Assembly (NCBI GenBank): GCA_033032865.1
Contig: JAWHQI010000504.1
Location: forward strand, 62,001-126,000
From: Dactylorhiza incarnata
Lineage: Eukaryota > Streptophyta > Magnoliopsida > Asparagales > Orchidaceae
Reading direction: 5' to 3'
DNA: 64,000 bases
The notes beneath the pieces were generated by a model that had not been told where the DNA came from, did not search any database, and saw nothing but the letters and a program-made list of their open reading frames with translations. Each line of letters starts with the position of its first letter. Position 1 is the first letter of the stretch. Shown piece after piece: positions 41,430 through 49,810 of this stretch. The position numbers were made by a program, and so were the translations under genes.

Positions 41430-41576
41430 GCTGTCGCCCGGCGACAGCCACTGTCGCCCTGGCGACAGCGACAATGAACCGACATTGACTAGTCAACGCC
41501 GTCCGACAGCTCACGGCAGAACCTTCTCAACAGAATGCTATCACCCGGGCGACAGCCACTATCGCCGGCGACAGCT
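41430..41576. repeat. GTCGCC/GGCGAC dyad clusters 3 and 4, left LTR
   Basis: Cluster 3 has GCTGTCGCCCGGCGACAGC (41430-41448) and CTGTCGCCCTGGCGACAG (41451-41468). Cluster 4 (about 41539-41576) is the same design with decayed CpGs. Right-LTR equivalents are 48411-48450 and 48519-48556. They lie in the U3 half of the LTR in element orientation. Confidence 0.8.
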
Positions 41577-41618
41577 CTGGATTCCAGATTTCTGAATTTT
41601 CAGATTTGGGGTCTTACA

Positions 41619-41632
41619 ACCCTCCCCTCCTT
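41619..41632 (-). promoter_or_regulatory. Polypurine tract
   Basis: AAGGAGGGGAGGGT on the minus strand, ending exactly where the left LTR begins. It is the expected primer for plus-strand DNA synthesis. Just upstream is the imperfect dyad TTTCGGGACGAAA (around 41643-41657). Confidence 0.85.
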
Positions 41633-41723
41633 ATAAAAATTTCGTCCCGAAATTTGTAAAAACACGCATATATATATATATCAAAACAGTCTTTACATAC
41701 AGGGGGAAAAGAAGAGATAAGCG
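41633..41723 (-). other. 3' untranslated region of the element
   Basis: 91 bp between the pol stop and the polypurine tract. It holds an AT dinucleotide run (around 41669-41681) and the TTTCGGGACGAAA dyad. No coding potential. Confidence 0.6.
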
Positions 41724-44360
41724 TCACCGAAACAGCTCGGGGAACTCCTCCAACATGGTCTGCTCACGCTCCCATGAGAGCTCCTCGCGACCGCAGTTGT
41801 CCCAACGGACCTTTACCATACGGATCGCCCTATTCCGCAGCTGACGCACCTCAGCATCCTCGATGCTAATGGGCCTGACCGCCGTCTTAAGCCCACTATC
41901 CACGGGAACCTGATCCGCCGCAACCACCTGCGTAGGCTCTTGCACTGCCTTCCGCAATACGAAGATATGGAATACATCGTGTAGCCCGCTCAGTTCCGCT
42001 GATAGCGCAAGCCTATAAGCCGCGTCGCCGACGCGCTCGATGATCTCAAACGGTCCAAGGTATCTCGGACTCAGCTTTTTCAAGCGTCGAATCCTGGATA
42101 CACCCTTGAACGGCCTGATCTTCAAGTAAACCCAATCGCCAACGACGAACTGGACGTCGCGGTGCTTCGCATTATAGTACTTCGCCTGCCTATCCTGCGC
42201 AACCAAAAGCCTCTCTCGGATCAACCGCACCGTCGAAGTCGCCTCTTCGACGTCTTTCCTCTTGAAGAGCTTCGTCTCGCCCATTTCCGCCCAAGCTAAG
42301 GGAGTGCGGCACTTCCTGCCATAGAGGGCCTCGAAAGGCGCCATCTGAATACTCGCCTGATAGCTGTTGTTGTATGCGAACTCAACAAGAAAGAGGTGAT
42401 CTTCCCACCCCTTGCCAAAATCTAGGACGCACATCTGGAGCATGTCTTCCATCGTCCTGTTGGTACGCTCAGTTTGGCCATCCGTCTGAGGATGAAAGGT
42501 CGTGCTAAACTGCAGCTTCGTACCCAAAAGACGGTTGACTAGCCTCCAGTCGCTTGAAGTAAAGCGTCCATCACGATCACTGACGATGCTACGGGGCACA
42601 CCGTGCAGTCGCACTATAGTATCAACATACAACTTTGCCAATTTCTCCACCGAGTCGTCCCTCCGGTTGGGGATAAAGTGCGCCACCTTCGTCAGCCGGT
42701 CTACAACTACCCAGATGGCATCGTTCCCATGCTGCGATCTCTGCAGCCCATGCACGAAATCCATGGAAATGTCATCAAACTTCCACTCCGGAACAGGCAA
42801 TGAATGCAAAAAGCCACCGGGCTTCTGACATTCCTCCTTTACTAGCGCACAAGTGTGGCACTTGGCCACGTAGTGAGCGATGTCCCTCTTCATACCTGGC
42901 CACCAGAAAAGGACCTTCATGTCCTTGTACATCTTCGTGCTCCCCGGATGAACTGAATACCTGGTACGATGCGCCTCGTACATCAACTCATCGCGCAGCT
43001 CACCCACCTTGGGGATGCACCAACGGTCGCCTCTCCACAGCAATCCGTCTCGAACCTGAAACTGGGCATCTGGCCCACCACCAGCATCCTCCGCGTAGCG
43101 CTTCAAACTCAGATCGAGTTCAAAAGCCTGGCGGACTCTCTCTGCGAGGTCGTACTGCACCTCAAACCAACTCAGACAGGCACCGGCACTGCACCTCTTC
43201 TCTACGCAAGAAATATCCAAGGCCTCCAGGTCACGTATCAGGTGCTCATCATGCATCTGAATCCAGTTGGCCTGCGCTGGAGCCCTGCGACTGAGTGCAT
43301 CCGCAACAACATTCCCCTTCCCGGGAGTGTTGTGGATCTCGAAGGTGAAGTCCCCCAGGAACTCCATCCACCTCTGTTGCCGCATATTCAGCCCTTTCTG
43401 CGTCAGAAGGTACTTCAGGCTCTTATGGTCCGTGAAGATGTTGATCTTCAAGCCATACACATAATGCTGCCATAGCTTCAGGGCAAATATCACGGCCGCC
43501 AACTCCAAGTCGTGGACCGGATAGTTCCACTCGTGCACCTTCAGCTGGCGAGAGCCATACGCTATAACCTTGCCATGCTGCTGCAGAACGCAGCAAAGGC
43601 CGCTTCCAGAAGCGTTGGTGTAGATCTCGTAGCCCTCCGTGCCGCAAGGCAAACATAAGATCGGAGTCGTCGTAAGCCGCTGCTTCAACTCCTCGAAAGC
43701 CTGCGCACACGCGGGCGTCCAAATGAACTCCTGCATCTTCCGTGTCAGCGTCGTAAGAGGCAGCGCGATCCGCGAGAAGTTCTCCATGAAGCGCCTGTAA
43801 TAGCCGGCCAGCCCGAGAAAGCTACGGACCTCCGCTACAGTAGAAAGAACAGGCCACTCCCTAATGGCCGAAACCTTCACCGGATCTACCGCCACACCCG
43901 AACCACTAACCACATGGCCCAAGAACGCCACAGAAGGAAGCCAGAACTCGCACTTCGAGAACTTGGCATACAACTGGTTCCTCCTCAGAACCTCCAAAAC
44001 TACCCGCAGGTGATCACCGTGCTCCTCCTCGGACTGAGAGTAGACTAGTATGTCATCCAGGAAGACGACCACAAACCAGTCGAGGTACTCTCGGAAGGTC
44101 CGGTTCATCAAGTTCATAAACACCGAAGGCGCATTAGACAGCCCAAACGGCATCACGGTGAACTCATACTGCCCATACCTCGTACTAAAGGCAGTCTTCG
44201 GGATATCGCACTCCCTGATCCGCACCTGATAATAGCCGGACTTCAAGTCCAGCTTCGAGTATACTGTCGAACCAACGAGCTGGTCGAACAAATCATCTAT
44301 CCTCGAAGAGGATACTTGTTCTTCTCCGTCAGCTTGTTCAGCTCCCGATAGTCGATGCAA
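41724..44360 (-). CDS. pol: pol: reverse transcriptase, RNase H, integrase, chromodomain
   Basis: 878 codons; the first ~19 are out-of-phase readthrough, and true homology starts at IDDLFDQL (residue 21). Reverse transcriptase: [11 protein letters not shown] at 72-82 and catalytic FLDD at 100-103. RNase H: about 245-357, with [11 protein letters not shown] at 309-319 and [12 protein letters not shown] at 286-297, but the first catalytic position reads YTNAS (Asn 249, codon 43616-43614) where relatives have Asp. Integrase: zinc-binding H464, H471, C501 and C504; catalytic D534, D595 and E631, with exact D-35-E spacing. A chromodomain-like tail occupies about 828-878 (VKVRW, LSWERE, FPELF), thought to guide integration to modified histones. 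The C-terminus is complete, with TGA at 41726-41724, 92 bases before the polypurine tract. In life this is part of Gag-Pol. Confidence 0.93.
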   Translation of the reverse strand: MHRLSGAEQADGEEQVSSSRIDDLFDQLVGSTVYSKLDLKSGYYQVRIRECDIPKTAFSTRYGQYEFTVMPFGLSNAPSVFMNLMNRTFREYLDWFVVVFLDDILVYSQSEEEHGDHLRVVLEVLRRNQLYAKFSKCEFWLPSVAFLGHVVSGSGVAVDPVKVSAIREWPVLSTVAEVRSFLGLAGYYRRFMENFSRIALPLTTLTRKMQEFIWTPACAQAFEELKQRLTTTPILCLPCGTEGYEIYTNASGSGLCCVLQQHGKVIAYGSRQLKVHEWNYPVHDLELAAVIFALKLWQHYVYGLKINIFTDHKSLKYLLTQKGLNMRQQRWMEFLGDFTFEIHNTPGKGNVVADALSRRAPAQANWIQMHDEHLIRDLEALDISCVEKRCSAGACLSWFEVQYDLAERVRQAFELDLSLKRYAEDAGGGPDAQFQVRDGLLWRGDRWCIPKVGELRDELMYEAHRTRYSVHPGSTKMYKDMKVLFWWPGMKRDIAHYVAKCHTCALVKEECQKPGGFLHSLPVPEWKFDDISMDFVHGLQRSQHGNDAIWVVVDRLTKVAHFIPNRRDDSVEKLAKLYVDTIVRLHGVPRSIVSDRDGRFTSSDWRLVNRLLGTKLQFSTTFHPQTDGQTERTNRTMEDMLQMCVLDFGKGWEDHLFLVEFAYNNSYQASIQMAPFEALYGRKCRTPLAWAEMGETKLFKRKDVEEATSTVRLIRERLLVAQDRQAKYYNAKHRDVQFVVGDWVYLKIRPFKGVSRIRRLKKLSPRYLGPFEIIERVGDAAYRLALSAELSGLHDVFHIFVLRKAVQEPTQVVAADQVPVDSGLKTAVRPISIEDAEVRQLRNRAIRMVKVRWDNCGREELSWEREQTMLEEFPELFR

Positions 44361-44839
44361 AGTCGCAGGCTACCGTCCTTCTTTTTGACAAAGAGGACCG
44401 GTGCACTCCAAGGTGAGGAACTCGGACGCACGTAGCCCTGCTCAAGCAGCTCCTGCAACTGTAGCTTCAACTCCGCCAACTCTTTCGGAGCCATACGATA
44501 TGGCGAGCGGGCCACAGGCTTAGCGCCTGACACCAACTCAATCGTGAAATCTATCTCCCGCTGCGGTGGGGCACCGGGGAGCTCGCTCGGGAACACATCG
44601 GGGAACTCTGCTACTACCGGAACATCCGCTAGGCTGGGCCTCGGCGTTGAAGCCTCCACAAGAGCAAAGAATAACTCTGCTCCCTGTCGCACTGCCTTGG
44701 ACACCTGGAGAGCAGACATCAGCATCTTGCTCGATCCACGCATGCCCGCAAAGACCGTCTCACGATCGGCACCTTGCCCAAACCTTACCTCCTTGGTGGT
44801 GCAATCGATGCACGCACGCTGTTCCGACAGCCAGTCCAT
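44297..44839 (-). pseudogene. pol: pol, protease-RT linker and N-terminal reverse transcriptase segment
   Basis: 180 codons, out of phase with both neighbours. It opens with [13 protein letters not shown], the end of the protease region, runs through a linker ([27 protein letters not shown]), and enters the reverse transcriptase fingers with [20 protein letters not shown] and [18 protein letters not shown]. It stops a few codons later because the next RT word, [11 protein letters not shown], is in another phase. The break lies at about 44303-44307 and looks like a second one-base loss. The 44839 start is an internal Met of the polyprotein. Confidence 0.85.
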
Positions 44840-45111
44840 ACTGAAGATAACATCGAACTCAACCAGGGGAGTAATGATGCCTTCAGGTCATACTCCCGGC
44901 TACCAACTAGAACCTTTACGTAGCAACTCCTCTCCACATGCATCGAATATCCATTCGGCAGTAGGACCTCCAGTCCTTCTGCAGAAGCAATCGACGGCGC
45001 ACCAATACGTTGGACGAAGTCCGACGATAAGAAGGAGTGCGAAGCTCCAGTATCGAAAAGCGCTCTCGCAGGAACGCCTAAGACATTCACATAGCCTATG
45101 CCGCCAAACAT
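44785..45111 (-). pseudogene. pol: pol, protease segment (aspartic protease), frameshifted at its end
   Basis: The frame has 108 codons. It carries the retroviral-type aspartic protease active site LFDTGASHSFLSS, with the catalytic Asp at residue 20, followed by the expected PNG and VGSREYD words. The protease would cut Gag-Pol during particle maturation. The ATG at 45111 probably is not a real start: it lies inside the candidate intron, and related elements translate protease as part of a Gag-Pol fusion. After residue about 73 the frame turns to unrelated sequence, because the family sequence continues one base out of phase from a four-base C run (plus-strand GGGG at 44866-44869). It looks like a one-base loss. 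Confidence 0.8.
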
Positions 45112-45169
45112 GTTAGCATGAACATTAAAACAGGTATATAAACAGTAAAGACTGTATCTTAAATTGTAC
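45096..45169 (-). other. Candidate 74-bp intron between gag and protease
   Basis: Read on the minus strand, it starts GTACAATTT after exon end ACAG and ends GGCATAG before GC. TGCTAAC (45118-45112), a near-ideal branch site, places its branch A 17 bases before the end. The segment is A/T-rich against GC-rich coding flanks. Left in, it stops translation after Gag three codons in; taken out, the gag frame runs into the protease frame in phase, leaving 13 residues between VVTG and the protease Asp, which fits related elements as I recall them. Splicing is inferred from sequence only. The alternative is a chance insertion with frame loss. Confidence 0.6.
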
Positions 45170-46235
45170 CTGTCACGACGTCTTTGGCTTTGATAGCCTC
45201 CTGTTGATCGAGACTAAAGACTCTGGGCTGCGGGGAAGCCATACGGGAAGCAGTGGACTCAGCTGCCTTCCCCTTCTCAGCATAAGCTGGCCCCGCCTTC
45301 TTCTCTGGCCTTGGAAGCCCACTGCGGCAATCCCGCGAGAAATGGCCAGGCTTGCCACAAGTGAAACAAATAAGAGGGCCACGTCTAGATGACGCGCCCG
45401 AAGCAGAGGGAGCTGGCCCAGATACTCGAGCCTTCTTCCAGCGACTCAACCTCCGCAACTTTGCCGCACCCGGCGCTTTGCCCTCCGGCACTGTCTCGAC
45501 CACAACTGCCTTGCCCTTTTCCCTGAGCATGTCCTGCTCAAGGGCTCGGGCTGAACCAACGAGGGTCGTGAAACCCTGCGTCAATGGCCCTGTCAGAAGG
45601 TGCCGCAACTCAGTACGCAAACCTCCATAAAACCTGTTCACCCTTCTCTCCTCATCATCGAAAGAAGTTCCAGCATAGCGCCTGAGGCGGGTGAACTCAT
45701 GCAAGTAGTCATCAACCAGTCTACCACCCTGTTTTAGGGCCAAGAACTGGTTCTCCATCGCGATCTGCTGCGACTGAGGCACATACCTTGCGAGGAAGAT
45801 TCTCGAGAACTCTTCCATCGTCACATCAACCAGTCGCTTTCCCGCAAACTGGCGCCTCTCGACCTCATCCCACCACCGCCTAGCTTCCTTTTCTAGCAAG
45901 AAGGAAGCAAAGGTCACCTTCTGCGCTTCCTCCGACTGTGTCACTGTTAGAATTCGCTTCACATGCGACAACCAGTCTTCGGCCTCAGATGGGGATTCAA
46001 CCCCAGTAAACGGAGGAGGTCGAAATCCCAGAAAATGCTTCAGCTGCTGCTCATGAGCACGCCTCACTGGGACTTGCTCCACTCTTAGTGGCTCAGGGGC
46101 CACCTCTTGCACTGGCGGTTGGCCTTGCCTTTCAGGCTGGCCATTCAACGCAGCTAGAACGGCTTCAGTAACTAGCCGAACCAACTCAGCAGACGGAGCT
46201 GTAGGGGCCTCAGCAGACCCACTACTCTCATGCAC
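45159..46235 (-). CDS. gag: gag: capsid/nucleocapsid polyprotein
   Basis: Structural protein of the virus-like particle that packages element RNA in the cytoplasm. The frame gives about 358 residues. Residues about 80-215 fit the retrotransposon gag domain (words WLSHVKRIL, ARRWWDEVERRQF, EEFSRIFLARYVP, DDYLHEFTRLRRYA). A CCHC zinc knuckle, CFTCGKPGHFSRDC, lies at residues 290-303 with the spacing CX2CX4HX4C. The listed 5' end is a GTG codon, not ATG. The frame stays open upstream to a TAG at 46277-46275 with no ATG, so the true start is unknown: lost, or joined by splicing from an upstream exon. The frame ends in TAA at 45161-45159, just after the VVTG motif that in relatives leads on into protease. 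A candidate 74-bp intron begins within that motif. Confidence 0.85.
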   Translation of the reverse strand: MHESSGSAEAPTAPSAELVRLVTEAVLAALNGQPERQGQPPVQEVAPEPLRVEQVPVRRAHEQQLKHFLGFRPPPFTGVESPSEAEDWLSHVKRILTVTQSEEAQKVTFASFLLEKEARRWWDEVERRQFAGKRLVDVTMEEFSRIFLARYVPQSQQIAMENQFLALKQGGRLVDDYLHEFTRLRRYAGTSFDDEERRVNRFYGGLRTELRHLLTGPLTQGFTTLVGSARALEQDMLREKGKAVVVETVPEGKAPGAAKLRRLSRWKKARVSGPAPSASGASSRRGPLICFTCGKPGHFSRDCRSGLPRPEKKAGPAYAEKGKAAESTASRMASPQPRVFSLDQQEAIKAKDVVTGTI

Positions 46236-46514
46236 ATCACGGGGATGCGACGGTCCCGCTGCACTTCGAGTGCCCTACACAAGTGCAACACACAGTTAGG
46301 CGACAGCACAGTCGCAACTAACAGCAAAAGGAACACTCAGGTTCCAAAATCATGCAATTATTGTTGGTTTGTTGTTACATTTTATTCCTAAGTGGATATT
46401 TTTGGGTTTATTTTACGTCTCAACGGTAGCGCACACACGTGCTCACCACCCCTTAAAAGAATTCGTCCACGAATTCCTTAGAAGGATATGGAACCCTAGC
46501 AGCTGATACCAATT
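46236..46514 (-). other. Untranslated leader between PBS and gag, with a possible intron end
   Basis: 279 bp with no long frame. From the PBS side it holds a segment resembling the polypurine-tract region of this same element (46441-46480), then an A/T-rich stretch, then CTAAC (46299-46295) and a T/G-rich run ending in TGTGTAG (46281-46275). That is the arrangement of a branch point and 3' splice site. The gag frame is open back to exactly this TAG. The 5' splice site is uncertain. Confidence 0.5.
46496..46511 (-). promoter_or_regulatory. Primer binding site, initiator Met-tRNA type
   Basis: On the minus strand, three bases after the LTR terminus, the sequence reads TGGTATCAG (46511-46503) and continues CTGCTAG. 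TGGTATCAG is the usual start of plant PBSs complementary to the 3' end of initiator Met-tRNA. The match weakens after nine bases. Confidence 0.8.
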
Positions 46515-46716
46515 TGTAACACCACCATCCGTTAAGAAGCATATAGCGGAAGGTCCGGCTGGGCCCCACGCATATACTACAAAACAAACGGGAACGTCAC
46601 TATTGAATATACAACGACACTATACCACGAAGCCTAACTCAGAGCATTCTATGCGGAAGTAAAAGAGAGAGAGACAGAATTATAAACCACAAGACCCGAA
46701 CTCGGGTATGTCCACT

Positions 46717-46722
46717 TTTATT
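46717..46722 (-). promoter_or_regulatory. Candidate poly(A) signal in the 5' LTR
   Basis: AATAAA on the minus strand, about 235 bp downstream of the candidate TATA box. The matching place in the 3' LTR, where it would act, reads AATAGA. Confidence 0.35.
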
Positions 46723-46954
46723 AACTTGGAATAAAATATTTTACAACACAAAAGAGGCACGACGGCCTTACAGTTTACCAACATCGGCGCGCAGGCCGGC
46801 CATACATGAAAAACAGAAGGAACATCAAAGGCCTTCAAGGGCTGCAGCAGCGCAGGGGCTTCAGCCCGCCAAGTTCCCGCTCGGTCCAGCACCTGTACAA
46901 CAAGCCCACCAAAAACGGTGGCAAAACAGGGCAACGGTCAGCTAAAGCTGACCA

Positions 46955-46961
46955 ATTTATA
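46955..46961 (-). promoter_or_regulatory. Candidate TATA box of the 5' LTR
   Basis: TATAAAT on the minus strand, about 440 bp before the LTR end. Immediately downstream is a perfect 18-bp dyad, GGTCAGCTAAAGCTGACC (46936-46953), and just upstream a C/G-rich stem (CCACCCC...GGGGTGG). A transcription start some 30 bases downstream would leave an R-U5 of about 400 bp. Inferred from position only. Confidence 0.45.
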
Positions 46962-48599
46962 ACGACCCCACCCCTTCGAGGGGGTGGCAGTGCTAACCGT
47001 CCCTGCAAAACAGTCTCAACAGCATATACATATCTAAGAGTGCGACTAGACGAGCCCACAACATTTCATACATATGCAACAACACAAACGTGGGAATGGC
47101 CTCCACATCTCGTGCACTCAGGCACTCTTTGGTGTACTACGCCTTCCACCACCATCCACTCTTGATGGTTTTGCCCTTCGAGGCTAAAGTCGGCGGCCCG
47201 AATACCAGGGCTCCCCCGTGCTTTAATTGTGAACTTGCGCAGTCCGAAGACTCTTCCCCGTTGCCTCCCGACATGCTATTCGAGCCTTACTAATCAGGTG
47301 CTGCAATGGTTCGGGTGTAGGTTCGTCAAATGCCCGTTGTTCACACACTCGTTGTACCACACGAAATGCGGGTATGGCGTCCCCTCAGCCCAGGTATTCT
47401 CAATTAGCCAGCTCCCCGGGCCGCTAAGTCATCCACCAGGACACCCTTACAGGTCGGGCACGCCGACCTCAGGTCCCCTCAACAGGTGGGCACAACAAAC
47501 ATCACCAGACCCATGTCTGGGAGCTGTCGCCCAAGCGACATTCACTGTCGCCAGCGACAGTGCACAAACCCTAATTTGGCTTCTAGCTGTGGATGCTTCC
47601 CGGGGCACAACCCCAGGCATTGCTGCACATGCAGTAGCACTCCCTAGCCTCAGAACACCCAAATTCATCAGAATCCAATTCTGGGGAGCTCTCGCCCAAG
47701 CGACAGTCACTGTCGCGCCGGCGACAGCTAGTCAGAACTCCATTTCTGCCTTTTAACTTCGGGTGCTCCCCGGGGCACACCCCCGGGCGTTGCTGCGCAT
47801 GCAGTAGCACTCTCTAGTCCTACGTAGCCGGATAACAACACGGGGTTTTCCTCGAGCACGCACAATACCACAAGCATCACCAATCCGGACGAACCATCAC
47901 GGATGGGCTTCACACAGCGCGCCTACGTCCGTATTACGCACGGACTCTATATGTATGCAACTTGGATGGGGATAACACGAATCGACCCGTCGGAGGCCAC
48001 GACCTCACCCTTTTGAGTAGGGGCCTCAACGATGCAAGGGAATGGACTAAGGCATGTCCAAGTGATGGTAGAAAAGTTCGTTACCCTTAAACGCCGCTTT
48101 GAGACCATGGCTTGACATTCCACACGGATGGAAAGGAGCGCCTTGCCCTCCTCTACGCGTAGCCACCAACTTTGAAGGGATTGGATGAGTGTAGCTCCTC
48201 CAAACCCAAGCTCCAAGCTAGGGTTTTCTATTCACCATCTTCTCCAAGCTCCTCTCTCTCTCTCTCTCTTAAGAACCCTTAAGAAAAATAATTGAAAAGA
48301 GAGGGATTTTCGGCCTTGTATGCTGCCACCAATCCTCCCAAGCCAAAACAAGCCACCAAAGTCCAAGTGCAATCAATGCCCTTGATTTCGGCCATAAAGT
48401 CCAAATTTGAGCTGTCGCCCGGCGACAGCCACTATCGCCCTGGCGACAGCGACAATGAACCGACATTGACTAGTCAACGCCGTCCGACAGCTCACGGCAG
48501 AACCTTCTCAACAGAACGCTATCGCCTGGGCGACAGCCACTGTCGCCGGCGACAGCTCTGGATTCCAGATTTCTGAATTTTCAGATTTGGGGTCTTACA

Positions 48600-48604
48600 C
48601 GGCA
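48600..48604. repeat. Target-site duplication, right copy
   Basis: CGGCA directly after the right LTR, followed by ATATATCGAC. Satellite consensus has CGGCT here, so one base (T to A) has changed since insertion, or the duplication is only four bases. Confidence 0.8.
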
Positions 48605-49274
48605 ATATATCGACAACTAAATCAACTGGACTGGGTAAAAATTGTGCTCCAATGAATGTAGTGCTTCGAGCCCATTCCGAAAAGGTGTTGTGGGGTAAAA
48701 TCAGACAACCGGATTAGAAGTTATTGCAGTTTAAAGTTTAAGTGTCATTTGGAGCTAAATCTCTCACTTTCGCTACAAACCGCATCTAAATTCCTTCATT
48801 TTGAAATTTATGTGACATTTGGAGAAAAATCTCGCATTACCAGTAGAACCCACTGTATATCGACCTCTAAACAAGCTTGAATGGGTTAAAATTGTTCTCC
48901 ATTGGATTTAGGGCTCCTATCTCATTCTGAAAAGGTGTCCTTTGGTGCTAAATTATGCATTACCGCTGCAATCGGCTATATATCGACAACTAAATGAACT
49001 GGAATGGGTAAAACTTGTGCTCCAATGAATGTAGTGCTCCGAGATCATTCCGAAAAAGTGTTGTGGGGTAAAGTCAGACAACCGGATCAAAAGTTATTGT
49101 TGTTTAAAGTTTGAGTGTCATTTGGAGCTAAATCTCTCACTTTCGCTACAAACCGCATCTAAAATTCTTTCATTTTGAAATTTATGTGTCATTTGGAGCA
49201 AAATCTCACATTATCAGTAGAACCCACTGTATATCGACCTCCAAACGAGCTTGAATGGGTTAAAATTGTTCTCC

Positions 49275-49810
49275 ATTGGATTTAGGGCTCCTATCTCATT
49301 ATGAAAAGGTATTGTGGGTGAAAATCTGACAACCGGGTCAAAAGTTACGGATGTTTGAAGTTTAGGTCTCCTTTCGAGCTAAATACCTTATTACCAACCT
49401 TGCTGTATATTGACCACTAAACAAATTAAAATGGGTAAAAATTGTTCTCCATTGGATATAGGGCTCCGAGCTCATTCCAAAAAGGTTTTGTTCGCAAAAA
49501 TCGGACAACCAGATCAAAAGTTATGGATGTTATAGTTTATGTGTCAAGAGGAGCAAAATCCCTTATTACCATTGCAACCGGCTGTATATTGACATCTAAA
49601 ATGAGCTGGAATGGTTTAAAATTGTGCTCCATTGGATGTATGCCTCCGAGCATATTCCGTAAAGGTGTTGTGGGCAATAATAAAACATACAAATCAAAAG
49701 TTATGGCTGTTAGAAGTTTAGGTGTAATTTGGAGCTAAATTTTGCATTACCGCTGCCACCGGCTATATATCGACAACTAAATGAACTGGAATGGGTAAAT
49801 CTTGTGCTCC
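49275..49810. repeat. Module M11: three full-length satellite monomers
   Basis: First module after the retrotransposon. It shares GGATATAGGGCTCC and GGGCAATAATAAAAC with M12, M13 and M15, which sets the right-hand modules apart as one subfamily. Confidence 0.85.

Larger units (their letters stand above)
39535..41618 (-). repeat. Left LTR (3' LTR of the element)
   Basis: 2084 bp, bounded by TGTAACACC and GTCTTACA. A hand comparison with the right LTR gives about 45 substitutions and four or five small indels, about 2.3% divergence. Most changes are C/T or G/A, as expected for methylated plant DNA. It contains four clusters of GTCGCC/GGCGAC dyads, a diverged internal duplication of about 165 bp, and a short CT run near 41275-41289. 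In this copy the poly(A)-signal-like word on the minus strand (39739-39744) reads AATAGA. Confidence 0.95.
39535..48599 (-). mobile_element. Ty3/gypsy chromovirus LTR retrotransposon, Tekay/Del type (9065 bp)
   Basis: A full-length element on the minus strand. It has two LTRs of about 2085 bp starting TGTAA and ending TTACA, a primer binding site beside the right LTR and a polypurine tract beside the left LTR. Gene order is gag, protease, reverse transcriptase, RNase H, integrase, C-terminal chromodomain. Integrase after RNase H is the gypsy order. The chromodomain-like tail and the sequence style point to the Tekay/Del clade; clade is from recognition, not a tree. Coding sequence is otherwise open, but this copy carries two single-base frameshifts in pol and a changed RNase H catalytic residue, so it is unlikely to be autonomous. 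GC content is visibly higher than in the flanking satellite. Confidence 0.95.
46515..48599 (-). repeat. Right LTR (5' LTR of the element)
   Basis: 2085 bp, same ends as the left LTR. It lies upstream of gag in element orientation, so it should carry the promoter. Plus-strand open frames inside it (for example 46806-47165) are repeated in the other LTR but have no recognisable domain and are not called as genes. Confidence 0.95.

Noticed and set aside
42502..43475. Plus-strand frames opposite pol
   Set aside because: They are shadows of the strongly coding minus-strand pol in GC-rich sequence.
45111..45111. ATG at 45111 as a separate start for protease
   Set aside because: It lies within the candidate intron, and protease in this family is made as part of Gag-Pol; no upstream feature supports internal initiation.
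46416..46421. GTAAAA as donor of a coding leader intron
   Set aside because: The phase needed to join gag has a TGA just upstream, so it could only join a non-coding exon and would not supply an ATG.
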